From Cytophagaceae bacterium (GTDB taxonomy: Bacteria > Bacteroidota > Bacteroidia > Cytophagales > Cytophagaceae): a stretch of DNA of 64,000 bases. Under the pieces are notes generated by a model, which was not told the DNA's origin, did not search any database, and saw only the letters and a program-made list of their open reading frames with translations. Where the stretch lies: positions 1 to 64,000 of the forward strand of contig JALONH010000011.1 of the NCBI GenBank assembly GCA_025455005.1. The letters run 5' to 3'. This document shows, in pieces, positions 28,164-38,156 of the stretch. Both the position numbers and the translations under genes were made by a program. How positions within the stretch are numbered: position 1 is the first letter of the stretch; every line of letters begins with the position of its first letter.

Positions 28164-28939
28164 AATAATAATTTAAAATCATCTGCATCCAGGTGTACAG
28201 GAAATGCCGATCGGTATTGACTTAACGGTTCTTTATCTAAGGTAATGGTAACAACCTGTATATCGTTTTTTAAATCGTATAACACCGTTCCATCAAATTG
28301 TATTACCTGACTATCTCCGGCATACGTCAGGTGATTCCCATCTTCCCCTACACGATTTACCCCAATTACAAACGCTGCATTTTCAATAGCGCGAGCGGCT
28401 AACAGGGTCTTCCAAACAGAAGCTCGTTTACTTGGCCAACTGGCAATGTAAAGTGCAAGATCATACTGTGGAGAATGGTTTCTACTCCAAACAGGGAATC
28501 GTAAATCATAGCAAATAAATGGAGCTATAGACCAATCTTTTATTGTCCAAAGTTTCCTTTCAGTTCCTGCTGTATAAATGGCATCTTCTCCACCCATTCG
28601 AAATAAATGACGTTTATCGTATGTATCGTAGGATCCGGAGGGATGTACAAGTATGCATCGATTGTAAAATTTGTCGTTTTCTTTTACAATATAACTTCCT
28701 ACTATAGCACAAGAAAAAAATGCGGCCATTTGTTTCATCCATTTAAAAGTATCTAGATTATGAACTTCTGCTAAGGATGCCGCATGCATAGTAAACCCGG
28801 TTGTAAACATTTCCGGCAATACAATAAGATCTGTAGCATTGTGGTTTGAATGTAACAACTCCTCCAACTGAGCCCGATTCGCAGATGGGTTTTCCCAAAA
28901 GACATCGGTTTGTACTAAAGTGACGCGGAGATGTGACAT
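28160..28939 (-). CDS. Omega-amidase, nitrilase superfamily (YafV-like)
   Basis: A 259-aa carbon-nitrogen hydrolase with the Glu-Lys-Cys triad: Glu in LPEMFTTGF, Lys in YDKRHLFRMG and the nucleophile Cys in APFICYDLRFPVW. The DLRFPVW and DKRHLF motifs point to the omega-amidase subgroup, which hydrolyses alpha-ketoglutaramate or related ketoacid amides. It overlaps the 3' end of a methionine/glutamine-type aminotransferase gene by 25 bases. That neighbour would produce exactly such a substrate, so the pair matches the glutamine transaminase-omega-amidase pathway used in methionine salvage. Confidence 0.9.
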   Translation of the reverse strand: MSHLRVTLVQTDVFWENPSANRAQLEELLHSNHNATDLIVLPEMFTTGFTMHAASLAEVHNLDTFKWMKQMAAFFSCAIVGSYIVKENDKFYNRCILVHPSGSYDTYDKRHLFRMGGEDAIYTAGTERKLWTIKDWSIAPFICYDLRFPVWSRNHSPQYDLALYIASWPSKRASVWKTLLAARAIENAAFVIGVNRVGEDGNHLTYAGDSQVIQFDGTVLYDLKNDIQVVTITLDKEPLSQYRSAFPVHLDADDFKLLL

Positions 28940-30078
28940 AATAATCGAACAGCTTTTTCCAAGGTATCATCTGATTTTGCAAAACAAAAACGCAAAAGGG
29001 ATGGTGCATTTTCTTGTTGATAAAAGACCGAAACAGGTATAGATGCTAATTTAAATTCTTTGGTTAAGTACTCTGAAAATTCTACATCCTTTAGGGAACT
29101 TATGTTTTCAAAGGAAACAATTTGAAAGTAGGATCCTTGAGTAGGCTTAGCCATCCAACGAGTTGACTTAATCGAATCCAAGAAAAAATTTCGTTTAGCT
29201 TCAAAAAAAGAACGTAATCCATCCATATGAGAAGTCTCCAAAAGAGCTTTGGCAATAGCATATTGAAAAGGGCTTGCGGCGGCGAATGTAGTATATTGAT
29301 GTACTTTTCGAAATTCTTTTGTCAATAGAGGCGGAGCAATACAATACCCAATTCTCCATCCGGTAACGTGATACGTTTTACCAAACGAACCAACCACTAA
29401 ACTTTTCTCCCTAAGACCAGGGTATTCTAAGGCAGAATGGTGTTGATGTTCGTCAAATACAATGTGTTCATACACTTCATCACTTAACACATATAGTTCC
29501 TGATCTTCTACCAATTTTTCTAAGGCTATCATATCAGAATGTTGCCATACTTTACCGGTTGGATTGTGAGGGGTATTCACGATAATTAATTTCGTAGAAT
29601 CATTAAGAGCGGCCTTTACTTTATCCCAAGGGATATCAAAATCGGGAGCTTCTAATCGAATACTTTTAGGGATTCCTCCGGCTAAATATATAGCCGGCAA
29701 ATAGACATCGAAGGCCGGTTCAAAAAGAATCACTTCATCCCCCGGTTGAACAATCGTTGTAATGGCTGTAAAACAGGCTTCAGTAGCGCCACAGGTAATG
29801 GTAATTTCCTCCGATGGGCAAACTATCGTACCGGTCCTCCTATGAATATCGGCGGCATGCGCTTCTCGGAGTGGCAAAAATCCGGGCATTGGAGAATATT
29901 GGTTATAACCCTTTTGCATTCCTTCTGTTACCCAATCCATCAACGATGGATGTAAAGGGAAATCCGGAAACCCTTGGGCTAAATTTATGGCACCATGTTG
30001 TTGCGCTAAGGCCGACATGCGGGAAAAAATAGTCGTACCAATCGACGGTAATTTACTGGGAAAGGTAGACGTGTACAT
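28915..30078 (-). CDS. Methionine/glutamine-type aminotransferase (YbdL-like)
   Basis: A 387-aa PLP enzyme of fold type I. N-terminal NLAQGFPDFP and the PHNPTGKVW loop are followed by the PLP lysine in VVGSFGKTYHVTGWRIGY. These features mark the YbdL / kynurenine-glutamine transaminase K group, which prefers methionine, aromatic amino acids and glutamine. With the following omega-amidase it can pull 2-oxo-4-methylthiobutanoate to methionine using glutamine as donor. The pathway role is inferred from family and gene overlap. Confidence 0.9.
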   Translation of the reverse strand: MYTSTFPSKLPSIGTTIFSRMSALAQQHGAINLAQGFPDFPLHPSLMDWVTEGMQKGYNQYSPMPGFLPLREAHAADIHRRTGTIVCPSEEITITCGATEACFTAITTIVQPGDEVILFEPAFDVYLPAIYLAGGIPKSIRLEAPDFDIPWDKVKAALNDSTKLIIVNTPHNPTGKVWQHSDMIALEKLVEDQELYVLSDEVYEHIVFDEHQHHSALEYPGLREKSLVVGSFGKTYHVTGWRIGYCIAPPLLTKEFRKVHQYTTFAAASPFQYAIAKALLETSHMDGLRSFFEAKRNFFLDSIKSTRWMAKPTQGSYFQIVSFENISSLKDVEFSEYLTKEFKLASIPVSVFYQQENAPSLLRFCFAKSDDTLEKAVRLLCHISASL

Positions 30079-30083
30079 AGACT

Positions 30084-30638
30084 TTATTTTTTTAAAGGAA
30101 ATTTCATTCGATACGCAACGTCACAAATTCCTTTACTGATATTGATTAATTTCCCTTTTAATAATCTCTTTTTTAATCCGGATAAATGGTCTACAAATAA
30201 AACTCCCTCGATGTGGTCATATTCATGTTGGATAACGCGAGCAGTTAAACCCTCAAATACTTCTGTTTGTACTACTCCTTTTTCATCCGTATAACGAATA
30301 CGAATAGTGGATGGCCGAACGACATCCGCACGAACTCCCGGTATGCTCAAACAACCCTCTTCATAGGCCCATTCCTCGCCCCATTCTTCTTCAATCACAG
30401 GATTTATAAATGCTTTTTTAACCCCTTTTTCTTCTTCGTCTTCAAACGCTGAACTATCAATAACAAAAAGTCGAATACCTAACCCTATTTGAGGTGCTGC
30501 CAAACCTACACCACGAGCATGGTACATGGTTTCAAACATATCTAGGATTAAAGTAGGTAAGTCGGCGGAGGGCAAGGAAATATCTTCTGCTTTTTTCTTT
30601 AACACTACATCACCAATAGCAACAATAGGATATATCAT
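30084..30638 (-). CDS. def: Peptide deformylase
   Basis: Removes the formyl group from nascent proteins. The 184 residues include all three family motifs: GVGLAAPQIG, EEGCLSIPG with the metal-binding Cys, and QHEYDHIEGVLFVD with the two His ligands and catalytic Glu. A single full-length copy is present in the window. It lies five bases upstream of the aminotransferase start and 64 bases after ruvX. Confidence 0.97.
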   Translation of the reverse strand: MIYPIVAIGDVVLKKKAEDISLPSADLPTLILDMFETMYHARGVGLAAPQIGLGIRLFVIDSSAFEDEEEKGVKKAFINPVIEEEWGEEWAYEEGCLSIPGVRADVVRPSTIRIRYTDEKGVVQTEVFEGLTARVIQHEYDHIEGVLFVDHLSGLKKRLLKGKLINISKGICDVAYRMKFPLKK

Positions 30639-30658
30639 AATACAGGGCTAACTACCTC

Positions 30659-30666
30659 CAAATATA
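30659..30666 (-). promoter_or_regulatory. Putative -7 box upstream of def
   Basis: Minus-strand TATATTTG matches TAnnTTTG and lies 21 bases before the def ATG, in the 64-base gap after ruvX. The -33 element is not evident, so this is a weak internal promoter call. Confidence 0.35.
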
Positions 30667-30701
30667 CTAAAAAAAACTATCCTCTTAAAGACGGGAAGGG
30701 T

Positions 30702-31136
30702 TTAGATAGGATGGATACGACCTGTCGATTTTTGCTCCAAGAACGATTGAAGTATAAGTGTAGCACTGATTTTATCTACTGTGGCCTTTTCCCTCCTTGC
30801 TTTTTTATTGATCCCACTATCTATCATGGTTTGAAAAGCCATGGAAGAAGTAAACCGTTCATCCACGCCATAAATAGGGATTTCAGGAAAATGGATTTTC
30901 AATTGTTGAATAAATTTTTGAACTGCAGACATGTTGGATGAATCTTGATTAGCCAATGTTTTGGGCAAACCAACTACCATACTTTCTATTGTTTCTTTTT
31001 TGAGATAAGACTGAAGGTATTCGATTACACCGGATGATGGTAAGGTATCTAAAGCAGTAGCGATCAATTGTAAGTTATCTGTAACAGCAACACCTACTCT
31101 TTTTGATCCATAATCAAAGGCAACAATTCGAGCCAT
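30702..31136 (-). CDS. ruvX: YqgF/RuvX family Holliday-junction resolvase-like protein
   Basis: A 144-aa RNase H-fold protein implicated in 16S rRNA 5' end maturation and/or Holliday-junction resolution. Visible motifs are [17 protein letters not shown] at the N-terminus, [13 protein letters not shown] and [13 protein letters not shown] chose the ATG at 31136, which overlaps the upstream stop codon as TAATG; an earlier in-frame start would add residues inside the hemerythrin-like gene with no conserved content. Confidence 0.93.
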   Translation of the reverse strand: MARIVAFDYGSKRVGVAVTDNLQLIATALDTLPSSGVIEYLQSYLKKETIESMVVGLPKTLANQDSSNMSAVQKFIQQLKIHFPEIPIYGVDERFTSSMAFQTMIDSGINKKARREKATVDKISATLILQSFLEQKSTGRIHPI

Positions 31137-31876
31137 TAATTTAACGAGGAAGTTTGTTTTAATTTCTCCAACCATTCCTTTTCTAAGGCCAACGCTTTGG
31201 GAAATAAAATCTCGTTTTCAATTCGGGCGTGTAAGCTTAAATCTTTTTCTAATGAAGCAAGTTCTTGATGTACTACTTTTAGAACGGTAGACGACACCGC
31301 TGAGGTATAATTAGACGTAATGTCTTTAATACCGTCCATTACGTCATCGTCTGAACTATGATCTACTGCAAAGTTGCTGATGGATTTTTGATCTAATGTA
31401 CGCAATACTTTTTGAGCCGTAACGTCCCCGGATAACGCTTTATTCATTAACAAAATATAATGGAATAAGGTATCTTCTTCTTCATAGATATGATGAATAA
31501 ACTCTTCTACAAAGTATGGGAATATTAGTTTTAAGTCTTTTTCTTTACCGATTTCTTCCTCCGGTAAATCTTTCAATAAAGAGGCTATGTATGGTAAGCG
31601 TTGTTTGATATAGCTAAAATGGGCGTGCTTTAGGTATTCGATAATTAAATCTACCGAATACGAGCGAAGAACATCCGGTCCAATTACCGCTTCATGACGA
31701 ATGGACTCTAAATGTTTAACAAACGTTTCTTTTCGAATACCTTTAGATGCACATAATTCATCCAAAGTCGTTTCAGAATAATTATAAAATTTTATTCCAA
31801 AAAAATGTAACGCATGCGCGACTACATAATCTTGTTCAACTAATTCTTGAATTTTGGAGGAAGAAGGGATAGACAT
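31136..31876 (-). CDS. YtfE/RIC-like hemerythrin-domain protein
   Basis: A 246-aa protein related to di-iron iron-sulfur-cluster repair proteins. The N-terminal ScdA-type region (about 1-55) keeps [11 protein letters not shown], but the usual FCCGG stretch reads FYNYSE, so the conserved Cys pair is absent. The hemerythrin-like helical bundle (about 75-235) has candidate iron ligands in [38 protein letters not shown] and [12 protein letters not shown] role in nitrosative or oxidative damage to iron-sulfur clusters is known for the family; loss of the Cys pair suggests a variant. Its stop is coupled to ruvX. Confidence 0.82.
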   Translation of the reverse strand: MSIPSSSKIQELVEQDYVVAHALHFFGIKFYNYSETTLDELCASKGIRKETFVKHLESIRHEAVIGPDVLRSYSVDLIIEYLKHAHFSYIKQRLPYIASLLKDLPEEEIGKEKDLKLIFPYFVEEFIHHIYEEEDTLFHYILLMNKALSGDVTAQKVLRTLDQKSISNFAVDHSSDDDVMDGIKDITSNYTSAVSSTVLKVVHQELASLEKDLSLHARIENEILFPKALALEKEWLEKLKQTSSLN

Positions 31877-31901
31877 AAGACCACTAATATTGGATGTATA
31901 G

Positions 31902-31932
31902 TAAATATATCAAATTAAGCGTTGAATTTCAA
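31902..31932 (-). promoter_or_regulatory. Putative promoter of the hemerythrin-like gene
   Basis: On the minus strand a TTG (31930-31932) is followed after exactly 20 bases by TATATTTA (31902-31909), one base off TAnnTTTG. It lies 25 bases before the ATG. Spacing matches the Bacteroidota primary sigma factor consensus. Confidence 0.5.
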
Positions 31933-31972
31933 TGACTTTTCTCATCCTTTACGTTTATGTGGATAGATTCTT

Positions 31973-34390
31973 TTACCATTTAAATTGTAGGGTAAAAAAG
32001 ACACTACGAGCATCGGAAGGTAAAATACCCGGACCAGGATAACCTTCAGCCCTTCTGGTGAAATAAGAAGCATTTAAAAGATTATTCACCCCGGTGATGG
32101 CTGTAAAATACTTATAAGTATATTCTATGGACCAGTCCCATACTGTATACGATGGTATTATACCCACCACTGCGTTGGGCACTACGGCTGTTGTATTCGT
32201 AGCATCGGAGAATTGTTGAGATAAATAATTCATTTGCAAAACCGTTCTCCATTGCTTATGCTTATACGTAAGCCCAGTTCTATAATTTAGTACCGGTACA
32301 TATTCTACTTTTTTTCCTTGAAAAGCTGTTTGTTCACTGGATATATACCGAGCATCTATTACAGCGATATTATTAAACCAAGAAAATCTAGATTTTGCTT
32401 CAGGATGTATGCATTTTAAAAAATCAATTTCTACAAACATCTCCACACCAAAATTCCTGGAATCTGACACATTCGTTCTATATCGGTATACTACATTTTG
32501 TGCATTGCGCTCTAATATAGTACCTATTCTATCTTTGTAAAACATATAAAAAACATTGGCATCAAAGTCTAGCCAATTTTTAAGTTTCCCTCTAATACCA
32601 ATATCAGAACTAAAACCTCGTTCATCTTTAAGATTCGGATTGATTTGTAGATTCGGATTGTTTACTCGCATATCATTGAAATTGATCGAACGATAATTTT
32701 GAGAGATATTGGCATATACATTTATATTATCAGATAATTTATACGATGTTCCAATTCCAAATAAAACAAATGATCGTCGATTTATTCGATTATCATTAAT
32801 ACGCTCGTACAAAATAATATTACCGGCTAAATCTTTTTGAATATTGGTATAATATCCTTCGGATGCGGTACTAATATATTCCCAACGAACTCCTGGAGTA
32901 ACACTCCATCTGTCTGTTAAATAAAATATGTTTTCTGAAAAAAGAGCAATATTATAACTTGGAAAACGATAGTCAGAACCTTCTAAACTATCCGGATTGA
33001 TATAATAAAAATCAGGTCCGTAGCCATCATTACCTTCTCCTTGTTTACGAAGTGAGGTTCCATGGTAGTAGCGATTACCTATTAAAAAAGTAGCATTTTT
33101 ATTTTTGATTTTGTAATGGTGTAACAATCGTGTTTCAACACCATAATTACGGTATTTATCCGAAAGATAATCTCTATTCAACAATGGATCAGCTCGATCG
33201 ATATTTCCTAAAAATCCTAGTGCATCTCTTCCGGCTATTAATCCAAATACCCGTATGTTCAACAAGGTGTTAGAATTAAATTTATAGTCCATTAAAAACG
33301 CTATTAAATTCCAATTCACTTTAAACCAATTACGTTCCCGATTTGACTGTTGAGGATTGGTTAAAAATTGTCTATCCGTTAAACCTCCGGGTTGTTGTGC
33401 CAAATAATATTGAAAGGTGTATTCTATAGTTGTACTTAAGTGTTTATTCCATTGGTATTTTAAAGAGGCATGCGCAGAAGCCAAATCAAAATGAGCATTA
33501 GGACGCCAACCGTCCGAACGCTTGTATTGAATATAGGTGTAATACGATAATTTTCCCGTTGTTCCGGATAAACTATTAAAGCTATTCATCAATCCAAACG
33601 AACCAACCGTCTGCTTGGATAAAATATGTATCTTTTTATCTATTGGAGGTGTTTTAAATTTAAAATTGATAAAACCTCCAAATTGAGTCCCATATTGTAA
33701 TGATGCTGCTCCCCGAACTATTTCAATACGTTCCAATGCATCAATAGGAGGTGTGTAGTAACTTTCAGGATATCCCAAAGCATCCGCTGATATATCATAT
33801 CCATTTTGACGTGTATTAAAATTCGATACTCGATTCGGATTCAAACCTCTCCCCCCTATACCCAATTGTAAACCCCCTCCATCGCTTTCAAAAATATTCA
33901 ATCCCACTATTTTACCATATACTTGCCTTGGATTATTCGTTGCAGTGTTCCCCGTAATTTCATCTATCTTAATCACCTCATTTTTTTTACCGGCGTAAAT
34001 ATTTGCTCCTTCCACATCTTGCAACCGATCATTTCCTAAGTTGTTTTTAGTAGATTCAATTACTACAGTGGAATAATCATAGGAAAGCGTATCCACTTTT
34101 ACATGTAAATACATATTTTTATTAATGAGGAGGGTATCTATAAAAATCAAGTTATCTGTTGTTGTTATCACTAGAATATAAGTCGCGGGTACTACTTGTT
34201 GAATTTTAAAAACACCTTGAGTATTTGTAGTAGTAAAATAACCGGTTGATTTTAATATGACGGTTGCATTATCAGCCAATGAAGAATCCGGTCGTACTAC
34301 TTTTCCGGACAAAGTAAAGGTTTGTGCATTTGACTTTAAAATAAACAAAGCACTAAAGAACAGAAAACGTATACTGTATTTCAACAACAT
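31973..34390 (-). CDS. TonB-dependent outer-membrane receptor (siderophore/ferric-citrate type)
   Basis: An 805-aa outer-membrane receptor that would import iron complexes with TonB energy. A signal peptide ending near ILKSNAQ is followed by a carboxypeptidase-like N-terminal beta domain (about 25-100), a plug domain (QVYGKIVGLNIFESDGGG, EIVRGAASLQYGTQFGG) and a 22-strand barrel ending in an aromatic residue (VFFTLQFKW). The sequence resembles FecA-like receptors rather than SusC. The ATG at 34390 directly follows the HTTM stop codon; the longer frame upstream overlaps that gene. It is the last gene of the four-gene iron operon. Confidence 0.92.
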   Translation of the reverse strand: MLLKYSIRFLFFSALFILKSNAQTFTLSGKVVRPDSSLADNATVILKSTGYFTTTNTQGVFKIQQVVPATYILVITTTDNLIFIDTLLINKNMYLHVKVDTLSYDYSTVVIESTKNNLGNDRLQDVEGANIYAGKKNEVIKIDEITGNTATNNPRQVYGKIVGLNIFESDGGGLQLGIGGRGLNPNRVSNFNTRQNGYDISADALGYPESYYTPPIDALERIEIVRGAASLQYGTQFGGFINFKFKTPPIDKKIHILSKQTVGSFGLMNSFNSLSGTTGKLSYYTYIQYKRSDGWRPNAHFDLASAHASLKYQWNKHLSTTIEYTFQYYLAQQPGGLTDRQFLTNPQQSNRERNWFKVNWNLIAFLMDYKFNSNTLLNIRVFGLIAGRDALGFLGNIDRADPLLNRDYLSDKYRNYGVETRLLHHYKIKNKNATFLIGNRYYHGTSLRKQGEGNDGYGPDFYYINPDSLEGSDYRFPSYNIALFSENIFYLTDRWSVTPGVRWEYISTASEGYYTNIQKDLAGNIILYERINDNRINRRSFVLFGIGTSYKLSDNINVYANISQNYRSINFNDMRVNNPNLQINPNLKDERGFSSDIGIRGKLKNWLDFDANVFYMFYKDRIGTILERNAQNVVYRYRTNVSDSRNFGVEMFVEIDFLKCIHPEAKSRFSWFNNIAVIDARYISSEQTAFQGKKVEYVPVLNYRTGLTYKHKQWRTVLQMNYLSQQFSDATNTTAVVPNAVVGIIPSYTVWDWSIEYTYKYFTAITGVNNLLNASYFTRRAEGYPGPGILPSDARSVFFTLQFKW

Positions 34391-34391
34391 C

Positions 34392-35759
34392 TTAATAAGG
34401 AATAATCCACGATTTATGTGCCCAACTATCGTGAATGGTAGATAAATCAATCGATGGATCGATGAACGGTTTACTGCGTTGGCCATTTAAAGCAACACGT
34501 GCATCAACATATATTTCAGGATCGGGTACACCGAGTTGTTTGTAGTATCGATCAAGATAATGGGCAAATTGAAGTATTAAGTCCGGCTGAGTACTCATCA
34601 TTTTTTCTTGTAATGGGGTTAAATGTTCTCCTACTATAACCTCTGTCTTTTGTCCTGTTTCCGGATTTCTCACAAAGAAAAAACAAACACCTGCTTTTTC
34701 CATTAACATAACCCGCCAAGAAAATCGATAACCTTGTTCTGTCCAAAATAATTTACCGGGATAACAGATATACCGAAACGGAAATAACAGTTGAAATACA
34801 ATATACAATCCTAAAAGAACCGAAAGAAAAGTATACCATTGTTTAGGAGGACGCCCCCATTTCTTTATGGATATCGCTTCCTGCTTAGAACCGGTCATAC
34901 GTTGTAGAAAGTGCAGTAATCGTTCATGAAACGACACTGAAAAAAATAATAAAGTAGATGCAATCATGATAAAGGGAAACATTCCGATTGGAAATAGAAT
35001 TCGTGTAAGTACATGAAATAGAATGACCGCTGCATAAGCCGATAATCGATACCGACTACTCCATAATAAAAAAGGTATACATAAATCGTATAAGGCACCC
35101 GCCCAACTAAAGGCATATGCAACCCACAAATCATCTAAAAAAGAACCAATTAGCGGCATGTCGTTTCGAGCTGTTAACCATAAGCGAAGTGGCATAGCAT
35201 CCCATAGCCAATCTGAATTCAACTTTGCCAATCCAGCATAAAAATAAACGATAGCCAGTTGTAGTTGTAATATACCAATCATCCAAAATGGAATATGCGT
35301 AATGGTTTTATGAGGAGAGAAATAAGTATCCAATGAGAATCGATTTCCTGCCGGTAGAAATATCATTAAAAAGGATATCAAACTGCAAAAATAATAATGA
35401 TTCAAATAGGTAGTCACATCTATTAATTCTGTATACGTAAAACAAAGGAACGCAATCGTTGCACTCCATTTATACTTCCAACCCAACGCCACACTTATGT
35501 AGGCAAACAGCATAACAAAATAGATGAGAACAATATACGTTTCTGATAGACGCGGAAGCCAATGAAAACCATAGTAAGAAAAGAAAAAAACGGGTTTACC
35601 ATATAATTCATGTACCCATCCATTCCACAGAAATCGAGCAGCACTCCAAGCCATCAACGCTCCAAAAATAAGTCTAAAAACAATCAACGGAGCGATTGAA
35701 ACACTCCGTTGACTATACTTTAGTAATGAATTGACATATGACACATTAGTCCCCATCAT
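34392..35759 (-). CDS. HTTM-domain multi-spanning membrane protein
   Basis: A 455-aa inner-membrane protein with about eight to ten helices in its first 300 residues and a soluble C-terminal part (about 320-455). The segments FSYYGFHWLPRL, VYFYAGLAKLNSDWL and SWAGALYDLCIPFLL are typical of the HTTM (horizontally transferred transmembrane) domain. This domain is related to vitamin-K-dependent gamma-glutamyl carboxylase, whose substrate here is unknown. It overlaps the imelysin gene by 14 bases and the receptor start follows one base after its stop, so expression is tightly linked. A role in modifying or handling an imported iron ligand is a guess. Confidence 0.85.
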   Translation of the reverse strand: MMGTNVSYVNSLLKYSQRSVSIAPLIVFRLIFGALMAWSAARFLWNGWVHELYGKPVFFFSYYGFHWLPRLSETYIVLIYFVMLFAYISVALGWKYKWSATIAFLCFTYTELIDVTTYLNHYYFCSLISFLMIFLPAGNRFSLDTYFSPHKTITHIPFWMIGILQLQLAIVYFYAGLAKLNSDWLWDAMPLRLWLTARNDMPLIGSFLDDLWVAYAFSWAGALYDLCIPFLLWSSRYRLSAYAAVILFHVLTRILFPIGMFPFIMIASTLLFFSVSFHERLLHFLQRMTGSKQEAISIKKWGRPPKQWYTFLSVLLGLYIVFQLLFPFRYICYPGKLFWTEQGYRFSWRVMLMEKAGVCFFFVRNPETGQKTEVIVGEHLTPLQEKMMSTQPDLILQFAHYLDRYYKQLGVPDPEIYVDARVALNGQRSKPFIDPSIDLSTIHDSWAHKSWIIPY

Positions 35760-36861
35760 TATCGGTGTAGGAAATCATCACTCCTACAGCAGAGGTCATA
35801 TCGACTTTCATAAGAGCTATCAAAGCTACTAACTCTGCATGAAATTCTCTAATTTTTGCTCTATGATTAACATCACTTAAAGACTGTGAAAATGTCTCCG
35901 GAATTTCAGATAATTTATTTTCAACAACAACAAATTGTCCTTTGATAGATGCGTCTAAATTAGACTGCCCAATGGCTTGCAAATAATCATCTAGTCCGGG
36001 TCCATTGACTCCTTGTGTGGATACTCCTAAATATGTATTTTTTATAGCCAAAAGAGATGCTCGCATTTGAGTAAGGGAGGAGTCTGAATAATAGGCCTCC
36101 GCTTTACTAGGATTTACTACAGATGGATCACCCAACACATTGGCAATAATATTAACCGGAACCCCCACTTTAAAGTTTTTAACAATTTCTAAGTTACGAA
36201 CCATTCGATTAATAACATTAGAAGTAGAAGATCCGACATCTACACCTAGATTAGAAGTAAACGTATTACGATACGTTCCATTCCATTCTGCTAAAGTAGC
36301 TGCTACTTTAGTATTAATATGTTCGATTACATCGACTAAAAATGTTCTTCGTTTATCATCATCGAATAACGTTATGATTTCAGCGTCCGTAAGGGATTTA
36401 CTATAAAGTAAATAGTCTAAAGCAGGAAATCCGCTGAATGTGGACCCTAAGCTGGAATTGAAATCATATCCTCCTGCTGTAATGTTCGCTTCAATCCGAG
36501 TTCCATCCGTAGGAAAGGTATTAACCCCTAAACCTTCCGGAATCAACTGGACAGTCAACGCAGGACCAAAATCATACAACGAAACATATTGCCACTGTGT
36601 GTATGTTTGTTGAAACGCTGCTCTTAAGAGTTGTAAAGTAGATGTAGTTCGACTTGCGTTGAAATTTACCGCTGCTTGTTGTAAGTTCGATACAGACGTT
36701 TGTAAGTTTTGGTATCCCGGACGTATCAAGTTCTCGGAATAATTAACTAACATAGGTCCACGATCAGCTGAAGGGAGCTCTTCTATTCCTTTACCTGGAG
36801 TACAAGACATAAACCAGGTAAAGAGTAGAGAGAAGAATACGATGTTGTTTAACTTTTTCAT
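35746..36861 (-). CDS. Imelysin-family periplasmic lipoprotein
   Basis: A 371-aa predicted lipoprotein (TWFMSCTPG lipobox) of the imelysin-peptidase (M75) family. It has two helical repeats typical of EfeO/IrpA-type iron-regulated proteins. The classic GxHxxE metal motif appears here as GFPALDYLLYS, lacking the His, as in other non-catalytic IrpA-like members. A peptidase role is therefore unlikely, and iron or ligand binding at the membrane is more plausible. The operon order DUF4856, imelysin, HTTM, receptor supports iron uptake. The direct ligand is not known. Confidence 0.88.
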   Translation of the reverse strand: MKKLNNIVFFSLLFTWFMSCTPGKGIEELPSADRGPMLVNYSENLIRPGYQNLQTSVSNLQQAAVNFNASRTTSTLQLLRAAFQQTYTQWQYVSLYDFGPALTVQLIPEGLGVNTFPTDGTRIEANITAGGYDFNSSLGSTFSGFPALDYLLYSKSLTDAEIITLFDDDKRRTFLVDVIEHINTKVAATLAEWNGTYRNTFTSNLGVDVGSSTSNVINRMVRNLEIVKNFKVGVPVNIIANVLGDPSVVNPSKAEAYYSDSSLTQMRASLLAIKNTYLGVSTQGVNGPGLDDYLQAIGQSNLDASIKGQFVVVENKLSEIPETFSQSLSDVNHRAKIREFHAELVALIALMKVDMTSAVGVMISYTDNDGD

Positions 36862-36891
36862 CTATTTTATAACAATGTAAAGCCCACAAAG

Positions 36892-38076
36892 TTAAAAAGT
36901 AAATCCAAAGGTTGTGTTAATATTTGTTCGTAGTGTATTTAACTCGATTTGGGTTACTTCATAGAAATTATACCCCTGCGTTGCAAAGTTAGGATGATCA
37001 AACACTGACAACCAATTATTTAAAGTTGCATTAGAAACACGAGCAGGATATGCACTATATTGAAACCCCTTAATAAAGGCAATTAATTCGGATAAAGCAT
37101 GGTTACGTTTCGCTTGATCAGTAGTATTGGCATCATCAATATATTTTACCATTGTGGCCGCCCATACTTTTTCTAATTCTTGTTGTATGATTGCTTTTTG
37201 AATATCTAATAAGGCTTGGTCGTTATTATTTATAGCGACTCTTCCGGCTATAAAAGCATTGTATATCGTTCCAATGGCATTCGGTAATTTAGAATCATTT
37301 TTACGGTCAAAAGCATAAGCCCCGAAATAACGCATTCTAGATCTTATCTGTGGATTGGTTAATCCTGAATTTAACAATGAACTATATGTAGATGGTATGC
37401 CTACTAATTTAAATGCAAAGTCCCAATTTTTGATTTTATCTGCTTGACTCACACCGGAACCGGTAGAGGAGACATCCATTAGTTTATTCGTCAGTTGATA
37501 GTAAATCAACGAACCCATTTGCCCTTTATCGACTAATTGTTGGTATTCCATACCATATTTATTTATTACGTATTTAGATCCACTGGTAGCAGGAGGAACC
37601 GGAACCGTTTCTACTACACCTGCAGTTCCTATAGTTCCGGTAACCGGTGCGGCTCCGGTTGCAGATGGATTGGCAGATAATTTCAAACTGTCTATTGCTA
37701 TATTCAAAACATCTAAACCACTCAATGAGATACCCGGAACAGTAACATCTGTTGAGGTAGTAATTAAATCTTCCAGATCAAACGAGGCATTCGTTAATGC
37801 AACATTAGTAAATCCAGATCCTGTTAACATATTTTTCATGGAGACATCATCTAATGTTGTACCCACTGTTTTTACTGCATTCATCTTACCGTTAAGCTCA
37901 GATAACATTAAAAAAACAGTGTCACCTTTAGCAAATCCGGATGTGGTATCTGCAAAATTATAGGTAGAGGGAAACGAATACGAAGGAACGGGAGGTGGTC
38001 CTATTTCTCCTTCTTTACAAGAAATAGCAAGAGCTACTAGAGCCATGCATCCAACGATTTTAATTTTTGTGAACAT
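36892..38076 (-). CDS. DUF4856-domain lipoprotein
   Basis: A 394-aa predicted lipoprotein with the lipobox ALAISCKEG, first gene of the iron operon. DUF4856 proteins of Bacteroidota typically begin YSFPSTYNF, seen here, and are largely helical with no enzymatic motif. The region VDKGQMGSLIYYQLTNKLMD and the end GFQYSAYPA match my memory of the family. It lies 30 bases upstream of the imelysin gene. The function is undescribed; a surface or periplasmic iron-ligand protein is an inference from neighbours. Confidence 0.82.
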   Translation of the reverse strand: MFTKIKIVGCMALVALAISCKEGEIGPPPVPSYSFPSTYNFADTTSGFAKGDTVFLMLSELNGKMNAVKTVGTTLDDVSMKNMLTGSGFTNVALTNASFDLEDLITTSTDVTVPGISLSGLDVLNIAIDSLKLSANPSATGAAPVTGTIGTAGVVETVPVPPATSGSKYVINKYGMEYQQLVDKGQMGSLIYYQLTNKLMDVSSTGSGVSQADKIKNWDFAFKLVGIPSTYSSLLNSGLTNPQIRSRMRYFGAYAFDRKNDSKLPNAIGTIYNAFIAGRVAINNNDQALLDIQKAIIQQELEKVWAATMVKYIDDANTTDQAKRNHALSELIAFIKGFQYSAYPARVSNATLNNWLSVFDHPNFATQGYNFYEVTQIELNTLRTNINTTFGFTF

Positions 38077-38156
38077 AATGCTTTACGTTTAGTTGTATAA
38101 GGTAATTTTGTATGTTTGTAGGTAATGGTTATGTTCTCCTTGAACTACCATTCTTA

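Noticed and set aside
34391-34486. N-terminal extension of the TonB receptor
   Set aside because: It overlaps the HTTM gene, whereas the ATG at 34390 follows that stop by one base and gives a proper signal peptide.
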